In this document: positions 13,101-24,983 of the stretch, piece by piece | Layout of the letters: every line of letters begins with the position of its first letter | Numbering within the stretch: position 1 is the stretch's first letter | Origin: Membranipora membranacea | Taxonomy: Eukaryota > Bryozoa > Gymnolaemata > Cheilostomatida > Membraniporidae | Direction of reading: 5' to 3' | DNA length: 64,000 bases | Assembly: GCA_914767715.1 (NCBI GenBank) | Contig: OU612066.1 | Coordinates: 1,183,001 to 1,247,000 of the forward strand | Notes under the pieces: model-generated | Databases searched by the model: none | Told to the model about the DNA's origin: nothing | The model's input: the letters and a program-made list of their open reading frames with translations, nothing else | Program-made: the position numbers and the translations under genes

Positions 13101-14738
13101 GTTCATTATAGAATGAACAAAGCATCTCTTGTCTTACCCACATACATTTCATCGAATGGAATGATGAGAATAATGAAATTACATATATCATTGTGATATT
13201 TTCTCTAATGCATCACAAATTATTTTATTACATGTTTATATCATAGTCCGTGTGGATGAAGCAAGCTGTGTAAAAAATCAGCGCCTGACTATACACCTAC
13301 CAGTCCATTGCAGACGCTGAGAGCTGCAAATGAATTATTTGAGCCGACGACTTTTCCTTGGTAGAAGCAGTCTCCTTTTACAGGTGTGGCTGTAGAGATA
13401 TTACCATGTGTTCTCTCAAAGGTGGCGCCTGGTGTCAGCAAAGAATCTGACGCCACTAGTCTGAGAACGACGTCACTATCGGGCGTAGGTAAAATAACAT
13501 TGAGATATTCTGAGGTTTGTTCACTCCTGCGTACACGAGATGAATGTCTGGTATCTGGATTAATTAGTGGGACTGTAAATAACGTGTCTAAAAGTAGAAC
13601 AAGAAAACAGTCAAGTTAAGAGTACTGATGGTTTAGTTAGAATATGTCTGAAGAGTACTGATGCTTATTGAGGGTATGTCTGAAGAGGCTGTTGAACTCA
13701 GTACTAGTCAGAGGGCGAAGAAACATCTACAAGTACTTGTCTACGTAACAAACGTTTGTGTTACGTAACAAAGTGTAAAAAACTAGTATAAAGATGGATC
13801 CGCAATCAGAAAATAACCAGTGATGCCAAACTTCGTATGATGTTTTGTATTCCCTAATAAAGCTGCCTCAATAATGATTTATCAGGACTTATCACAAGCA
13901 GTCTGCACAATCTGACTAGATATGAGGGATTTACAGCTTTTACTGTCTGTATTTTGATACCCCTCAGTATTTTTATAAAACAGAAGAGGAGGTGTCGAAT
14001 GAAATGGGGTAGTTGTATCTGGATAAGGGATGTGTGCTCCCCTTTGATTGAACAACTGAACTGATTTATTGGGCGATTTATGGCGATAAATGTTACACAA
14101 ATGCTACACAAATGTTTGAAAGGTAGAATGATACTGTTATTAGGATTTCAGTGTTATCTAAATGAATTAGGGGAATCAGAGTTTGAGCTCGTTATATTGT
14201 CTGGTTATTTCACTAATTACCTGCATTGATTGACTTACCTCCGATAATCTTCGGTAATTTTACTCCGCCCACATCAGCACTCTCTGAAGGTAACACTGCT
14301 GCTGCAGAGACCTGTGAAACGAAATAATCCATCTCATGTCTTGTCATAATGAAAAAAAACTCATTAAAATGCAATTGAACTTGACTATTGAAATATGACA
14401 ACATGCAGATAAATATGATAGACTTTTTCTATTCACAGCAGTTATAATATGGTTCCGGCTTCAATTGGCACTTCATATATGATTCCCTGTGATACATATA
14501 ATACATGTGATATCTGTGATATCTTTAGTATGTGCGATACTGTGACATATGTGATTAAAATATATGTCATAAATGGCTACTGCAAGTATAACTACTGCCT
14601 AGAACCGATAAAATTGACCGATATCAAAGCATGACTTTCTTGTTAGAGCAAATATTCAAGTCGGATGACCCTACATACCTGTATATATAAGAGATAGGAC
14701 AAGGCCCAGCTTACGGTCATTACTCTAACACCGAACAT
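1..14738 (-). CDS. ADAMTS: ADAMTS metalloprotease, ADAMTS2/3/14-like, with mucin-like tail (3' end beyond window)
   Basis: Secreted zinc metalloprotease; the closest family I recognise is the procollagen N-proteinase group ADAMTS2/3/14. Exons in coding order: 14679-14738, 14239-14311, 13301-13587, 12535-12670, 11384-11577, 11021-11104, 10399-10649, 10125-10271, 9769-9901, 9488-9604, 8866-9050, 8676-8739, 7804-7897, 6692-6946, 6419-6496, 6115-6269, 5649-5847, 5299-5434, 4872-5100, 4527-4701, 1-1118. All junctions are in phase, giving about 1390 residues with no stop yet. Order: signal peptide (1-25), prodomain, furin-type site RHRR (~207-210), catalytic domain with zinc site HEIGHTIGMSH (~356-366) and Met-turn IMAPL, disintegrin-like, TSP1 with [10 protein letters not shown], Cys-rich ([11 protein letters not shown]), spacer, three more TSP1 repeats, then a Ser/Thr-rich tail from ~1018. 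Vertebrate ADAMTS2/3/14 end in a PLAC domain; none is visible yet. The start ATG is followed by a good signal peptide. Confidence 0.9.
1119..4526 (-). other. Last visible ADAMTS intron, largely filled by an inverted-repeat-bounded insertion
   Basis: This intron is much longer than most of its neighbours. Donor CAG/gtacct at 4526 and acceptor tttttacag at 1119-1120. The segment at about 1206-4408 is bounded by inverted repeats. Inside it I see short, stop-broken open stretches on the minus strand (for example 1892-2116) and no recognisable protein. Confidence 0.7.
1206..4408. mobile_element. Putative ~3.2-kb DNA transposon or composite bounded by ~110-bp inverted repeats
   Basis: The stretch at about 1206-1318 recurs in inverted orientation at about 4290-4408. 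Both arms share a core ATATCGGAAGGAACAAAGCA, then ATCAAATCGAAG, AGAATATT, GGTAGTAAAAAA and a GGGGGGCG block, in that order at similar spacing. By eye they are roughly 80% identical. No clean target-site duplication was found. The interior has no transposase I can name; open stretches on the minus strand (1483-1755, 1892-2116 and around 2590-2870) are broken by stops. It could be a decayed autonomous element, a non-autonomous derivative, or two copies of one repeat inserted head to head. Confidence 0.55.
7098..7696. repeat. 31-bp minisatellite in an ADAMTS intron, about 19 copies
   Basis: The unit runs from TCAATACCACTTATTG through CATATACTGATTATG and repeats almost perfectly from about 7110 to 7695, preceded by a partial, degenerate copy from 7098. 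It lies between the Cys-rich-domain exons 6692-6946 and 7804-7897, so it is spliced out. The near identity of the copies suggests recent expansion or homogenisation. Confidence 0.95.
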
Positions 14739-16539
14739 ATTATAATGCGTATCCCTCAGACCGTCATAAGCTAAGCTGTATCATCGCTGCTCTAATAGTT
14801 GTGTGAGTATCGTGATAGTCCACACTGCTTTTTGTACATCGCTTAGAAGGTTGTTTGTCTTTATTTCTTCTTTTTCGTCAGCTTGATGTCCTTGGAGTGA
14901 AGTACAAAAACTGTTTGTTGTTGAAATTAAAAAAAAATTATGAATTCTTGTTTTTGTAAAACTTGTTAATAATCACCTGTTGTTCGCCTGTTTGCACCGA
15001 GAACTCTTCTGTTATTGTAAAACAGATCCAGTCGTAGCAATACACTAGGAGGTATGTCTAAACAAGGCTTTCATATAATATTAGCCTCCATTCACGCGCT
15101 ATAGGGAGTAGGGCGCGCCTACCCGCTGCCGTAAAGTGAGCTGATAGCCTTGGGCATGCTCACAGCTGGTCTGCAGGTTTTTTGCTATCTTTGACATATA
15201 CTATCATATCTAGACAGCACAATAGGTGCATTTTATACAGCACATTATCACTAATTACAAATGTACCAATCATGATACGACGACAGATACATTTGTGCCG
15301 CTGTATATCACTTTTTCATAACTGATACCTGCCACATAATTAAATACAGCTGCTTCAAAGGGAGATAACTACTGATCAAGATAATCCGTAGAGGCAACTT
15401 ATCTTAGCAATATATCAGGTATTACTGAGGTGTTCGCAGGTGTAATCTGCTATCATTCTATATTAACTCTAGTATGCTGGCTGTAATATGCCATTGTGAC
15501 TTCCCTTTACATCTATCTAAACTGAGCTGACTTTTTTGGCGTATTTACCTGACTATTTCCTACATTTCATAGTTACTTTCTATTGATGGAACACTTTATG
15601 TGCTGCCTGTGATCATCAGCGCTACCCATGTCTCATCCTGCAACATACTACCAAGGTTTTGATGAAATTTTGATGGTTTTTCCATTGTGAGAGGGAAAGG
15701 TCCCGGCCAGTGTTTGATGAGATACAGTGCATGAAAAGCCTTCCGAGAGCCGAATGTTGTGAAATAAATGTGTGCCTCCCATGTTTCTTATGCAATAGGG
15801 TCAGTAATTAATACCTTGAAATGTTATAACACACAGTAAACTTTGTTTGTAATTGGGCTTATTGTTTGGGAATCTTCAGTAAAAAAGCGGATATTAGACT
15901 AATAATGAAATATTCTACAAAGATTCTCATGCGCTTTATTATTTATGGTATTGTTATGCAATGTAATTATGTGCAGCTTGTTATTATACTCCGAGAAGGT
16001 ATCTCCTAGTCTAGTCACTGGCAGGTGCTTACAGATCTACCTTCCGGCTATCCTTACCCTGTATAGTGCACAGCCAGCCCTTAAAAGCGTTCGGGATGGC
16101 GATCGCGGTCGTTAAGGGGGTGGCTTAACGACCGCCTACGGCCGCGATCGCCAACCCGAACGCTTTTAAGGGCTGGCTGTGGTATAGTGTAGAGCTAAAC
16201 CCGCAGATATGAGTGCACGTACTCATTATCAGTGTCAGAAGATTCTCCTGCCGGGTTAATCCAACTTTACTACAGAATAGGGATGGATGGTCCCGAGGCC
16301 ATGTATATTACAGCTAAATTATATGTTCCACTCATATATCTTACATATCAAGGTTAATGCTCTTACTATAACCATCACTCTAATGACTATTCTGCCTATT
16401 GGTAGTTTCTGCTGTATGAGGTATTCAGGAAGCAGCAGTATGAGTATATGTATGAGCTGACAATGTACTCTGTGATGTGGGTGTATCATGGTAGGCTGTG
16501 TGTTTGAACCTACGTATTCTTTTACAGGATACACTCAAA
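14739..16539. other. Divergent intergenic region between ADAMTS and the first lectin receptor gene
   Basis: About 1.8 kb separate two start codons that point away from each other, so both promoters should lie here. No coding exon was found. It holds the foldback element at 16069-16181. A 3' splice site, ttcttttacag, ends at about 16527, just before the receptor ATG at 16540, which suggests a 5' UTR intron for the receptor gene. I could not place a TATA box or transcription start with confidence. Confidence 0.6.
16061..16189. mobile_element. 113-bp foldback MITE with exact 8-bp target-site duplication (hAT-like)
   Basis: The two arms are nearly perfect inverted copies. The left arm starts CACAGCCAGCCCTTAAAAGC at 16069, and the right arm ends with its complement at 16181. 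The centre is a short spacer around GGGGGTGG. The arms differ by a small indel near the centre and few substitutions. The element is GC- and CpG-rich (GCGATCGCGG), unlike the AT-rich surroundings. It is flanked on both sides by GTATAGTG (16061-16068 and 16182-16189). An 8-bp duplication is typical of hAT-superfamily insertion; the family assignment is inferred. Confidence 0.88.
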
Positions 16540-19500
16540 ATGGGATTAAAAAGTGAAGCGAAGGATTATCTAATATTAGTAATAACTCTCATATCTTGTG
16601 GACTGAGCCAACAGAAAGTCATACACGGTAAGCTTTCTGAATAACAGTTATCATTTTGGGAAATTTTCAAATCAAGTTATCCGTGATAGGCAGTCTGGCC
16701 CTATTCTCCTCATATTATTTTTTGAAAAGCATGCAAGCTCTGCTTGTAACTTGGTGCTGTTAGCCGAAACGGGGTGGTTAATTTGAATGGAATATGCACA
16801 TCTCAAACTAATCTAGTTGCAAACTGTCTAGTGCATTTCAGTGTTTATAATTTAGCGCAGAAACTGGATTCACATTCAGAAATACTTCGTTTAAAAATTG
16901 AAATCCTATGCATTTCTAGGCAGTATGCTGACATAACAATCATATTTGTCAAGAAAATATATTTTCCAGCTGTACATGACTTGTTATTCTGTTATAGAGT
17001 CGTGTTATGGAGATATATGTTATCAGGTTCTGGCGTTAGGTCAGGCTAGAAACTGGCCAGGAGCGACGTTAAGATGTGAGTCTCAGAGTCTAGAAGGAGG
17101 CGCTTTCTTTGATAAGGAGGTGATGAATGATATGGACAATGTGCTGAGGTCACTCGGTATGACGGCCTGGATAGGACTGAAAATAGAGACTGTGTACACA
17201 TGGAGGTGGTATGATGGTTAGTTGTCTCCCTGTAGGCTTTATTATTTGTCTCAATATTCCCACTTAGAACCCGCGAATCTGAGATATTTATTTTGCTCAT
17301 ACTATCAATAATAACTCAATATCATTGGATTATCATTCAGGATTCTTCATCTTTCATTCAGACTCTCAACTTTTCTCCAGCCTGAAGATTTATGCGGAAA
17401 CGAATTTAATTTAAATCTATTTTGCAAAATTAAAATTAATCAATGTTGTAGTAAGTTTTTAGTTTTTACAAATTCTCTGCATGTATCTATGAGAAACATT
17501 TGAGCTAAACAGATATACCAATAGCGAAATAGCCATATTTTGATTCCAATGAATTTTGCTGCCTGTATGAAGGGGCGGTCTTCCTATTCCCACATCACAG
17601 ACACAAGAATACAAGCTTTCTATCCGGGTATACCACCAGTATAACACATAATAACTTGGAGCACCTTATACCCTCTTCTTCTATGACTTTATTGATATTT
17701 ATGTATTTTAGGGTCACCAATCTATGGAATCACTGTAGCTGTCAAGAGACCAGGGAATTGTCTTCTGCTACATAACGGTGTTCTATTTATGGACTCATGC
17801 AACTCTGAATATCAATGTCTATGTGAAAATATTGCATTGTCTCGTAAGTTTCACAACACAAACTCAATTTTATAACAGTCATAATTCTATGTAACTTTCC
17901 TGCTTAGAAGTTCCACTTTGTACGTGCTATCTCACCCGGATACACCACTGCCGGATAACTACCTAACCTTGTCAGAGCTTAAGTTAAATAGACCTTGATA
18001 TTTATATTGAGTTATGGGTTTTAGATTTGTTGTTTTTTCTTCAGTAGGTGAATGTAATGCCCGAGGAGGACTGGTTCTCGATAATCGCTGTGTTTATGAT
18101 ACTGGTACTCCACGGATATGGGTAGAATGTGCGCAGAGATGTGTAGCAGGGGGAGGACAACTAGCCACACAATCTATCATCAAAAACTTGAATTTAGCCA
18201 GTGTGACGGCCGATTTCTATCGGCTCCCTACATGGATTGGTATCACTAAATCCTTCATACAATGGGTGCGACGTGAGTAACCTGATGTTATGGCAATACA
18301 CCGAGGGGCTCATAGTATTCTTATGTAATGAATGGGGAATATCTGTTAAGTATTATGAAAGCATCTAGCTCCATTTCCATGTCTGTTGGGTATAATTGAT
18401 TAGATTAAAGAGTGTCCCAGTCTCCCTCCAGTAACCCTCCTTCTTGCTCTCTTTGATCTCTCCTCCGATAAGAGAAATGTAGTTACTACCACTCATAGAT
18501 AAAAGATGTCATATGCACAGCCAGAAGGCTCCCCACCCGGCACATGACCTGGTTAATTACAAAGGTAACGCTCACCCCATCTGATAACTACATTGTTGTT
18601 TTGATTGTAAGACTGATATGGAATAGAAAAGATGATAGCTTCCAACATATGGTTTGATATTCAGTCGATACTCTGGTGTGAACATTACATATTTTGACCT
18701 CATAAGGCGATCAACTGATGTTATCTGTTGTTATTTAGTGATCAGATCTATGATTCCATGAAGTTTGATTTTTATTTACAGCGTCACCTCTCGACCCGTT
18801 TATATTAGACTGGGCTAATACTGTAAAACCTAACCCCGATTATCAGAGCGAACACAGAGAGTGCGCTGTACTCGGCACGGGAAGTGGAGTCGCGACTGTC
18901 AGCTGTGGTCAGAAACTACCACATATTGTCTGTCTAAAAGGTCAGCTCAATATCTAAAATACTCTCAATCCGATAACATCATGAGATTAATCCTAATAGT
19001 ATATTTTTACCAGGCTCTGAGGCTATAAGGCTCTATGAATATGAAATAATAATATCTTTATTACTAGATCATGGATTACAATAAAACTGGGAGGGGGGGT
19101 AACTCTGCGGTCCAATTGTATCATCTTTTTTTGTCCATTTATTGGACTCATATAAATAACATCATTTTGTAAGGAAAGAAAAGCCACACTTGATTGAGTT
19201 GATCACATATTCATCTTATTTAATTTCCAACTAGTATCTTAAATGGCAGATTTCTGATTTTAGCTCCACCAAAGTATATGCTACCGGTGCCACCACCAAG
19301 GGTAGTTCCAAAACCCATAATCTATCAGCCTGTACCAGCACGCCGCACCACCACAATACCATCAACCACTACACCAACAACTACCACATATACAACCCGA
19401 ACCACAACAACAGCTACATCAACGATTGCTACACCAAAAACCAAAACACCAACAACATCTACAAAAACAACCGCTACATCAACAACACAAACACCAAAAA

Positions 19501-22500
19501 TCACTACACTAACTACAGCTACACCAAGAATCACTTCACCAACAACTGCTGTATCAACAACCCAAACACCAACAACCAATACACCAGCCCAACCAATCGT
19601 AGCAATAACAGAGTTGCCTAGCCCAACCGTCACTGCCTGGGTACCATTCTTTTCATCTACTATGACTATGTTTTGGAGCACAACAGGGGTACAAGAGGGT
19701 ATAACTTCTCCTCCAACTACTGCTCTGCCAACTACTGAACAAACCAATGAGAATCTGACTGAAGAACCTCTTGCTACAGCCACACCTCTCATAACTGAAC
19801 AAATTTCGGCTGGTAAGTTTGTTTTCTGTGGACTTTGGTAGCTCTTGTGAATGAGTATAAAAGTTGAAGATATCTGTTGAGCAGAATAGTTCAGTTCTGA
19901 TAATAGCCGCCTCATATTTAAATCCCCAAAAATTTAAAAACCTATTTTCAAGTGTTCTCAATGATTGGGTATGAAACACATGTATATCATGACAACTCTC
20001 TTTTCAAATCCTGGTAATTTAACATCATGGTGTGCTGGTAACTTTACAAGGCGCATTTCAGATAATATAACCTTTGGTTGGTATGATCGGGTTTGATTAC
20101 GGTGTGTCAAAATCACTGCCCTTAGGAACTCTACAATTAACTTAGTTTCTCAATGAGTATATGGCTGATAGAGTGAACACTGTGAAGGGACAAATCTCTG
20201 TTCTGATACAGCAACAATTCTTTTGTCCCATATTTTAGTTCATCTTTATGATGTTCATCATTGATCTGTGTCTGGTAAATCTAAAGTGAATATTTCTGAT
20301 TTCAGCTACATCAAATTATATCCCTCCTGTGCTAACACCAAATATAATTCCAAGACTAGCTACATATCAACCTGTCACAACAACAAGACAACGCACAACT
20401 ACGACAACCACAACACCAACATCAACAAGCACTCCAACAACCACTACAAAACCAACAGCAACCACTACAGCAACCACAACAAAACCAGCAACAACCACTA
20501 CGACAACCACAGCAAAACCAGCTACAACACCGACAACTACGACAAAACCAACAACAACCACTACACCAACATCCTCAACACCAGAAACAGCAGTCATATC
20601 AAAACCAAAGCTTCCTCGGTCAACAAAAACTGCCCTGGTACCTTTCTTTTCTTCTACCATGACTATGACGATGTTCTGGAGCACAACTGAGATGGAAAAA
20701 TACACTGATGATATCACAGCTGCTCTACCAGCTGCCGCTCCTCCTGGTACTGGTAGACTGAGTGAGAATCTGATTGAAGAACCTACAACTCCTTTCCTCA
20801 TAACAGAAGAAAACACAGCTGGTAAGTTCATGTTCTGTAGACTTGTGTAGTACTCTGACTTATGAATGAGAATGAACATCGAAAGCATCTGGTGTGCAGA
20901 ATAGCTGAGGAAATAGTTCTGATAATACAATAAAGACAGAGTTAGACACAATTAGTTTACGTGTAGGTTTTATTGTGTGTTCTGGTTGTATTATATAGGT
21001 ATGGTAAATGGACAGATGGAAGTAAGGACTAGGCAGACTATAAAAGGTAAGTTTCTGTCTGTCTGTGCAGAAGATTGGTAGACTGGGTGGTACAAAAACC
21101 TCGTCCATAAACCTTTTGTTTAATACTACGAACCATGTCTGTCTCAACATTATTGTAAAATGCTGTTAATCAGACAATTTCTTATTGTCAGAGTCACAAC
21201 AATGAACTTCGTTGGTTACAAAGCAAAAGCATCTGACTCTTCTATACAGTATACTCCTCACATGCCCTTAGCAAAAGCATATATGAATATAACTTCTACA
21301 TTTAAAAATAGATAGCTTTAACATTAAACAACAGCTGATAAAAATCATAATACCACTTAACACCTATAACGTATACTATCATGCTTATACAGATTGATAT
21401 TGTATTGATATTGTATTGATATTGTTATACAGTGGTGAGAACCCAGTTCCCTATCTGGGTAGTACTCGGTGGTATACTCGGCTTTGTATTACTTACTCTA
21501 GTGACTGTAGTTATTGTCTTCATATCTCTACTCACCAGACGACGGTGAGCCAAACTACTCTCTATGAACAATAATAATAATTGTAATAAGTAAAGTGAAC
21601 AGCTCCTTCCTCTACCCCCTTCCTTCCCCATATCATGTGTGAATTATCTATCTGAGGTTTTAAGGGTTGGAGTGGGGTTTGTTTGCTCATGTAAATAGGA
21701 CAAGCAAATCCCAATCACTGTGTTTGTATGTAAATTTTGAGATCGAACTAAGTTGTCACCTATTCGCTCATCCTTGAAATATGCATACATTCCCATTCTG
21801 CGATGAAACTTCAAGAACATTTTCCATCGCTGGGACTTGAACCCGGGATTCTTTAGACAAAGTCTTTGATGACAACCTTCGAGCTCAGCGTGAACTGGGA
21901 GGTATATCCGTGGTTCGAACAGCCTCAAAATTAGCTCAGGTCAATCCATGAAAAAATGGTGAAAAGCTCACCTTGAGAGCATAGGCAGCACTGGACTCTA
22001 GTTTGTTGCCAAGGCATCTGGCAGCTATTTCACACTTAATCTTTACTTCACATCCAGGAAATTGAAGAAAAAAGCTAAGATGAGGACCTTCTCGACAGTT
22101 TCCACTGCTCCTCCGATGATGACTGTGATAGATAACTATGGTGCTATAGGAACAGTCGATACTCTCGGTGGAGTTAGTACATTCATGTGTACCGATCGCC
22201 ACTCACTGGCCTCTATACCTGATCACGTGACTATATTCACTGAACCTTCTCTCATGCTAGACACTGGATACCAGATACAGGTCAGTCGGGTGCCCCTCTC
22301 CTTTAGTGTATACTGATTCTCTATAAGTCAGTCTTGCTGTGAAGTTTGATGGTGATTCCCAAAAGATTTTTATGAAAACGGTTTGAATAAATAATTCAGC
22401 TATTAAAGATTTAGGTAATACACAAATGGCATTGTATCGTACTTGGAGAAAAGAGGAATAGATATAAAACAGGGAATAATGGTTTACCTTTCATGCTAAA

Positions 22501-23818
22501 ATTAATATTTTGGTATGAAAACATAATGGATGGTCTCTACCAGCATGTGGTTATTGTGACAATGTGACCTCCCGACTGTAGCTGGTAACTGTTATATATT
22601 CATGATTAATGGTCACTAATAGATGAATTAATGAGTTTTATATCTCATACACTGTCCTAAGAAAGGTTAATAGGATCTGAGTCAGGTGAAGGTGGCCTTG
22701 TACTCATCTCATTAAATCTAATTATGACATCATTGAGTACCTGTACAGGATTTATCTCATCTCAGATATGATAGTATTTCCTCTCTCCCTGTGTGTAGTC
22801 CTACTGTGTACAGATAAACAGCAGAGCAGATCTAATCCTTACTGATCCAACTTCCTGGTGGTTATTTATTCGTGGGTGGTCCTTTCAATGACTCATACTT
22901 AATCATGGTTAATAGCTGACAGTGTCACATAATGGTGTTCATAATTTGGCAAGTGGTTTGCTGTCCGCTTTGATTTCTTTGGTTACCTTTTTTGCCTAAG
23001 CGAATAAGTTAATGATGAGCAAGTGTTTTGCTCGGGGAAGTTAGTATGAGGACTATATTATCATTGAAAATGATAGCGAAGTCATTTAGGGATATCCATA
23101 ATTTTATTTAGAGACTGAGAATATCGGCTTATTATGCTTCTTCTTATGTTCTTATACAGGAGGAATTTACCTATCCATCAGTAGAGTTAGAGTTCTCAGA
23201 TCACAGATACGGTAATACAATGAGATCTAATATATCATCAGTGATAGAGCATGATTTACCTCCCCGCAGACACTCCGTACTCGGCGCGGACTGTAAATCT
23301 AATATCAGTAACTCTACATACGATAAACTGGACAGAGGGTGGGTGTCTATATTCATATCAAAAACATGCTCAGCTGAAGTATAATATTAAAAATTAATCT
23401 CTTCCTACTTTATAACTAGTGTGAAGTATTTCATAAGATTGTAGTGCTGGAATACTTTTGTAGCGGGTCATGATGTGTCACAGTATGCTGAGCCAAGGAG
23501 TATTGCTTGATTTAACTGCGTGATTCTCTCAGACCTTCAATGTATCAGTTAAGATTTAGATTCCTTGTGGGTTTTTTTATTCTTGAAGGTTTTAAGTTAG
23601 TAGGCCTACCTTATTATTTTAGTTATGACCACCAACACTCACTTCATACAAAGAAACAGAAGAGGACACAGTACCAGTTAGGACATAAGGAGCACCACAG
23701 TCTACCTTATAACGCTTACGCCGACGTGTACACTGATCTACCATGTAACATGATGGACTATGGTAAAGATCAGGCAAAAAAGAGAAGATCTAAGAAAACA
23801 AAGAAATCGCATCGGTAA
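16540..23818 (+). CDS. Type I membrane receptor: two C-type lectin domains, Thr-rich stalk, ITIM-like tail
   Basis: Twelve coding exons: 16540-16627, 16998-17216, 17712-17843, 18045-18272, 18782-18940, 19264-19812, 20306-20821, 20999-21046, 21433-21544, 22058-22280, 23160-23338, 23623-23818; 882 residues. Signal peptide (1-23, core DYLILVITLISCGLS). CTLD 1 (~30-146) has CY, WIGL, WRW and CLCE landmarks. CTLD 2 (~147-275) has CVYD, WIGI and IVCLK. Two Thr/Pro-rich stalk exons (~276-630) follow, then a juxtamembrane exon, one membrane span (~652-676, WVVLGGILGFVLLTLV) ending in RRR, and a ~200-residue tail with YPSV, STYDKL and YTDL and a very basic end. EPN/QPD and WND calcium-sugar motifs are not visible, so classical sugar binding is doubtful. 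Ectodomain exons are phase 1, which favours shuffling. Paralogous to the next gene. Confidence 0.88.
19264..20880 (+). repeat. Tandemly duplicated stalk exons of the lectin receptor
   Basis: Exons 19264-19812 and 20306-20821 are copies about 1.04 kb apart. Both start with an in-phase CT after the acceptor, have a Thr-rich region, then a conserved box (VPFFSSTMTMFWSTT in the first; the second has an extra TM pair), then NLxEEP and LITE before the donor GCTG/gtaag. The similarity continues into the following introns: both begin gtaagtt, then tgttttctgt or tgttctgtag, and later share AGCAGAATAG or TGCAGAATAG. The duplication unit therefore covers exon plus flanking intron. Confidence 0.85.
21820..21910 (-). 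repeat. Decayed tRNA-derived SINE head
   Basis: On the minus strand a good Pol III B-box-like stretch, GGGTTCAAGTCCC, follows about 40 bases after a weak A-box-like GCTGAGCTCGAAGG. It lies in the intron after the membrane-span exon of the receptor. It does not fold into a full tRNA, so it is probably a SINE fragment and not a tRNA gene. Confidence 0.4.
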
Positions 23819-23971
23819 ACTGATGGCAATGATGTTTCTCTGGAGAAACAATCATGTGTATTAATTATACTTCATCAATATGAACAACCGATTTTATTTT
23901 TCTCCACCTCAGATTTTTCTAAAAAGGTTACTCTTCAGTGTTATTGTTATGTTATGTATTAAAACAAAAAA

Positions 23972-23977
23972 AATAAA
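23972..23977 (+). terminator. Poly(A) signal of the first lectin receptor gene
   Basis: AATAAA lies about 150 bases after the stop codon at 23818, in an A-rich stretch. It is the first canonical hexamer downstream. Confidence 0.55.
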
Positions 23978-24829
23978 TGGGATCCGCCACTTGGCTATTT
24001 TCTCTCTTTTAGTGACTGCTCCGTCCCATATTTCCAGTGACAAATGAAAACTATTTACATTGCTACCCATCTGTGTTAAACTGAGAGGGTCTAAAAGTTA
24101 GACAGGCTGATCTCAGGGCGCACTGTCTGTACTGTGTACTGGTGGCTAAGCATTACTTCCGAATTGTTTTGTCTAGTTATGAAATTATTATGCACCTTAT
24201 TGATAACAAGTTTGATGTTATAATCTAAAACACAACAAAAAATGTGTGAAAAAGAAAGCCTGTTATAAACAAAGCAATGCCACTGATACATGCATCACAT
24301 ATGTAAATTATCCTCAGCAAATTTTGACTAATCACCTCAGAGCAGTGCATTCTGATTGGCTATTGTGATGTCTTACCCATTAGGGTTAATTAGCTAGGTG
24401 TTTTATTGTTATTGCTGGCTGCCAGGTAGATGTGTGCATTCATTCATTCATTACTCACAGATACTGTCATCAGTCCTACTGCTGCTGCTGCCGCTGCTTA
24501 CTGATCTATAGGAGGGGAGCTGCTGTGTTATTACTATTTCTGACCTTCAGCTATCCAGGCATTGTATAACACTATACAAGGATTACAGCTAAACCGCTAA
24601 CACAGACACTACATCATCGTACGTCAGTCACAATATATATAATCACAGAGTTAGGCAGCAAGTCTCCGGCAGCATTCAGCTGACCTGACATTCGCTCTCA
24701 AGGATCATTAGATATTGGATTGTGATGTCATAGGTGCAATGACCTGAGATTCTAGACTGCAACAGGTTTATCTTTATTGCTGCTGACACCGATTCTCATA
24801 TCCTCCGATTTAAAGACAAAGACGGCAGC
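23978..24829. other. Intergenic region between the two lectin receptor genes
   Basis: No coding exon was recognised. A few simple-sequence stretches occur (CATTCATTCATT near 24437, CTGCTGCTGCTGCCGCTGC near 24479). The second half probably holds the promoter and 5' UTR leading to the ATG at 24830. Confidence 0.4.
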
Positions 24830-24983
24830 ATGTATTGTAACAGCACTCTATTTGGATTATCATCACAGAGATTTCTCACCCTGACTTTGCTGATTTGCCT
24901 CGTGTGTATCACGTGCACACAGAGTCAGATAGTGGAGGATGTGGTGATACCAGAAGAATCTCGCTACCAACTGATGGAGGAAT
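24830..24983 (+). CDS. Candidate alternative first exon with signal peptide for the second lectin receptor
   Basis: Open from ATG at 24830 to the donor GAAT/gtaagt at 24983: 51 codons plus one base, phase 1. It encodes a hydrophobic leader (FLTLTLLICLVCITC) and then a short acidic segment ending RYQLMEE. Splicing to the CTLD exon at 28453 stays in frame and gives EEFCYSNGNC. The other candidate first exon (27930-28008) has the same phase. I found no in-frame partner exon between 24984 and 27929, so either this is an alternative start of the same gene or its true partner was missed. Confidence 0.5.

Noticed and set aside
19325-19915. Long Val-rich minus-strand frame (and the similar one at 20367-20951)
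   Set aside because: Antisense shadows of the Thr-rich receptor stalk exons.
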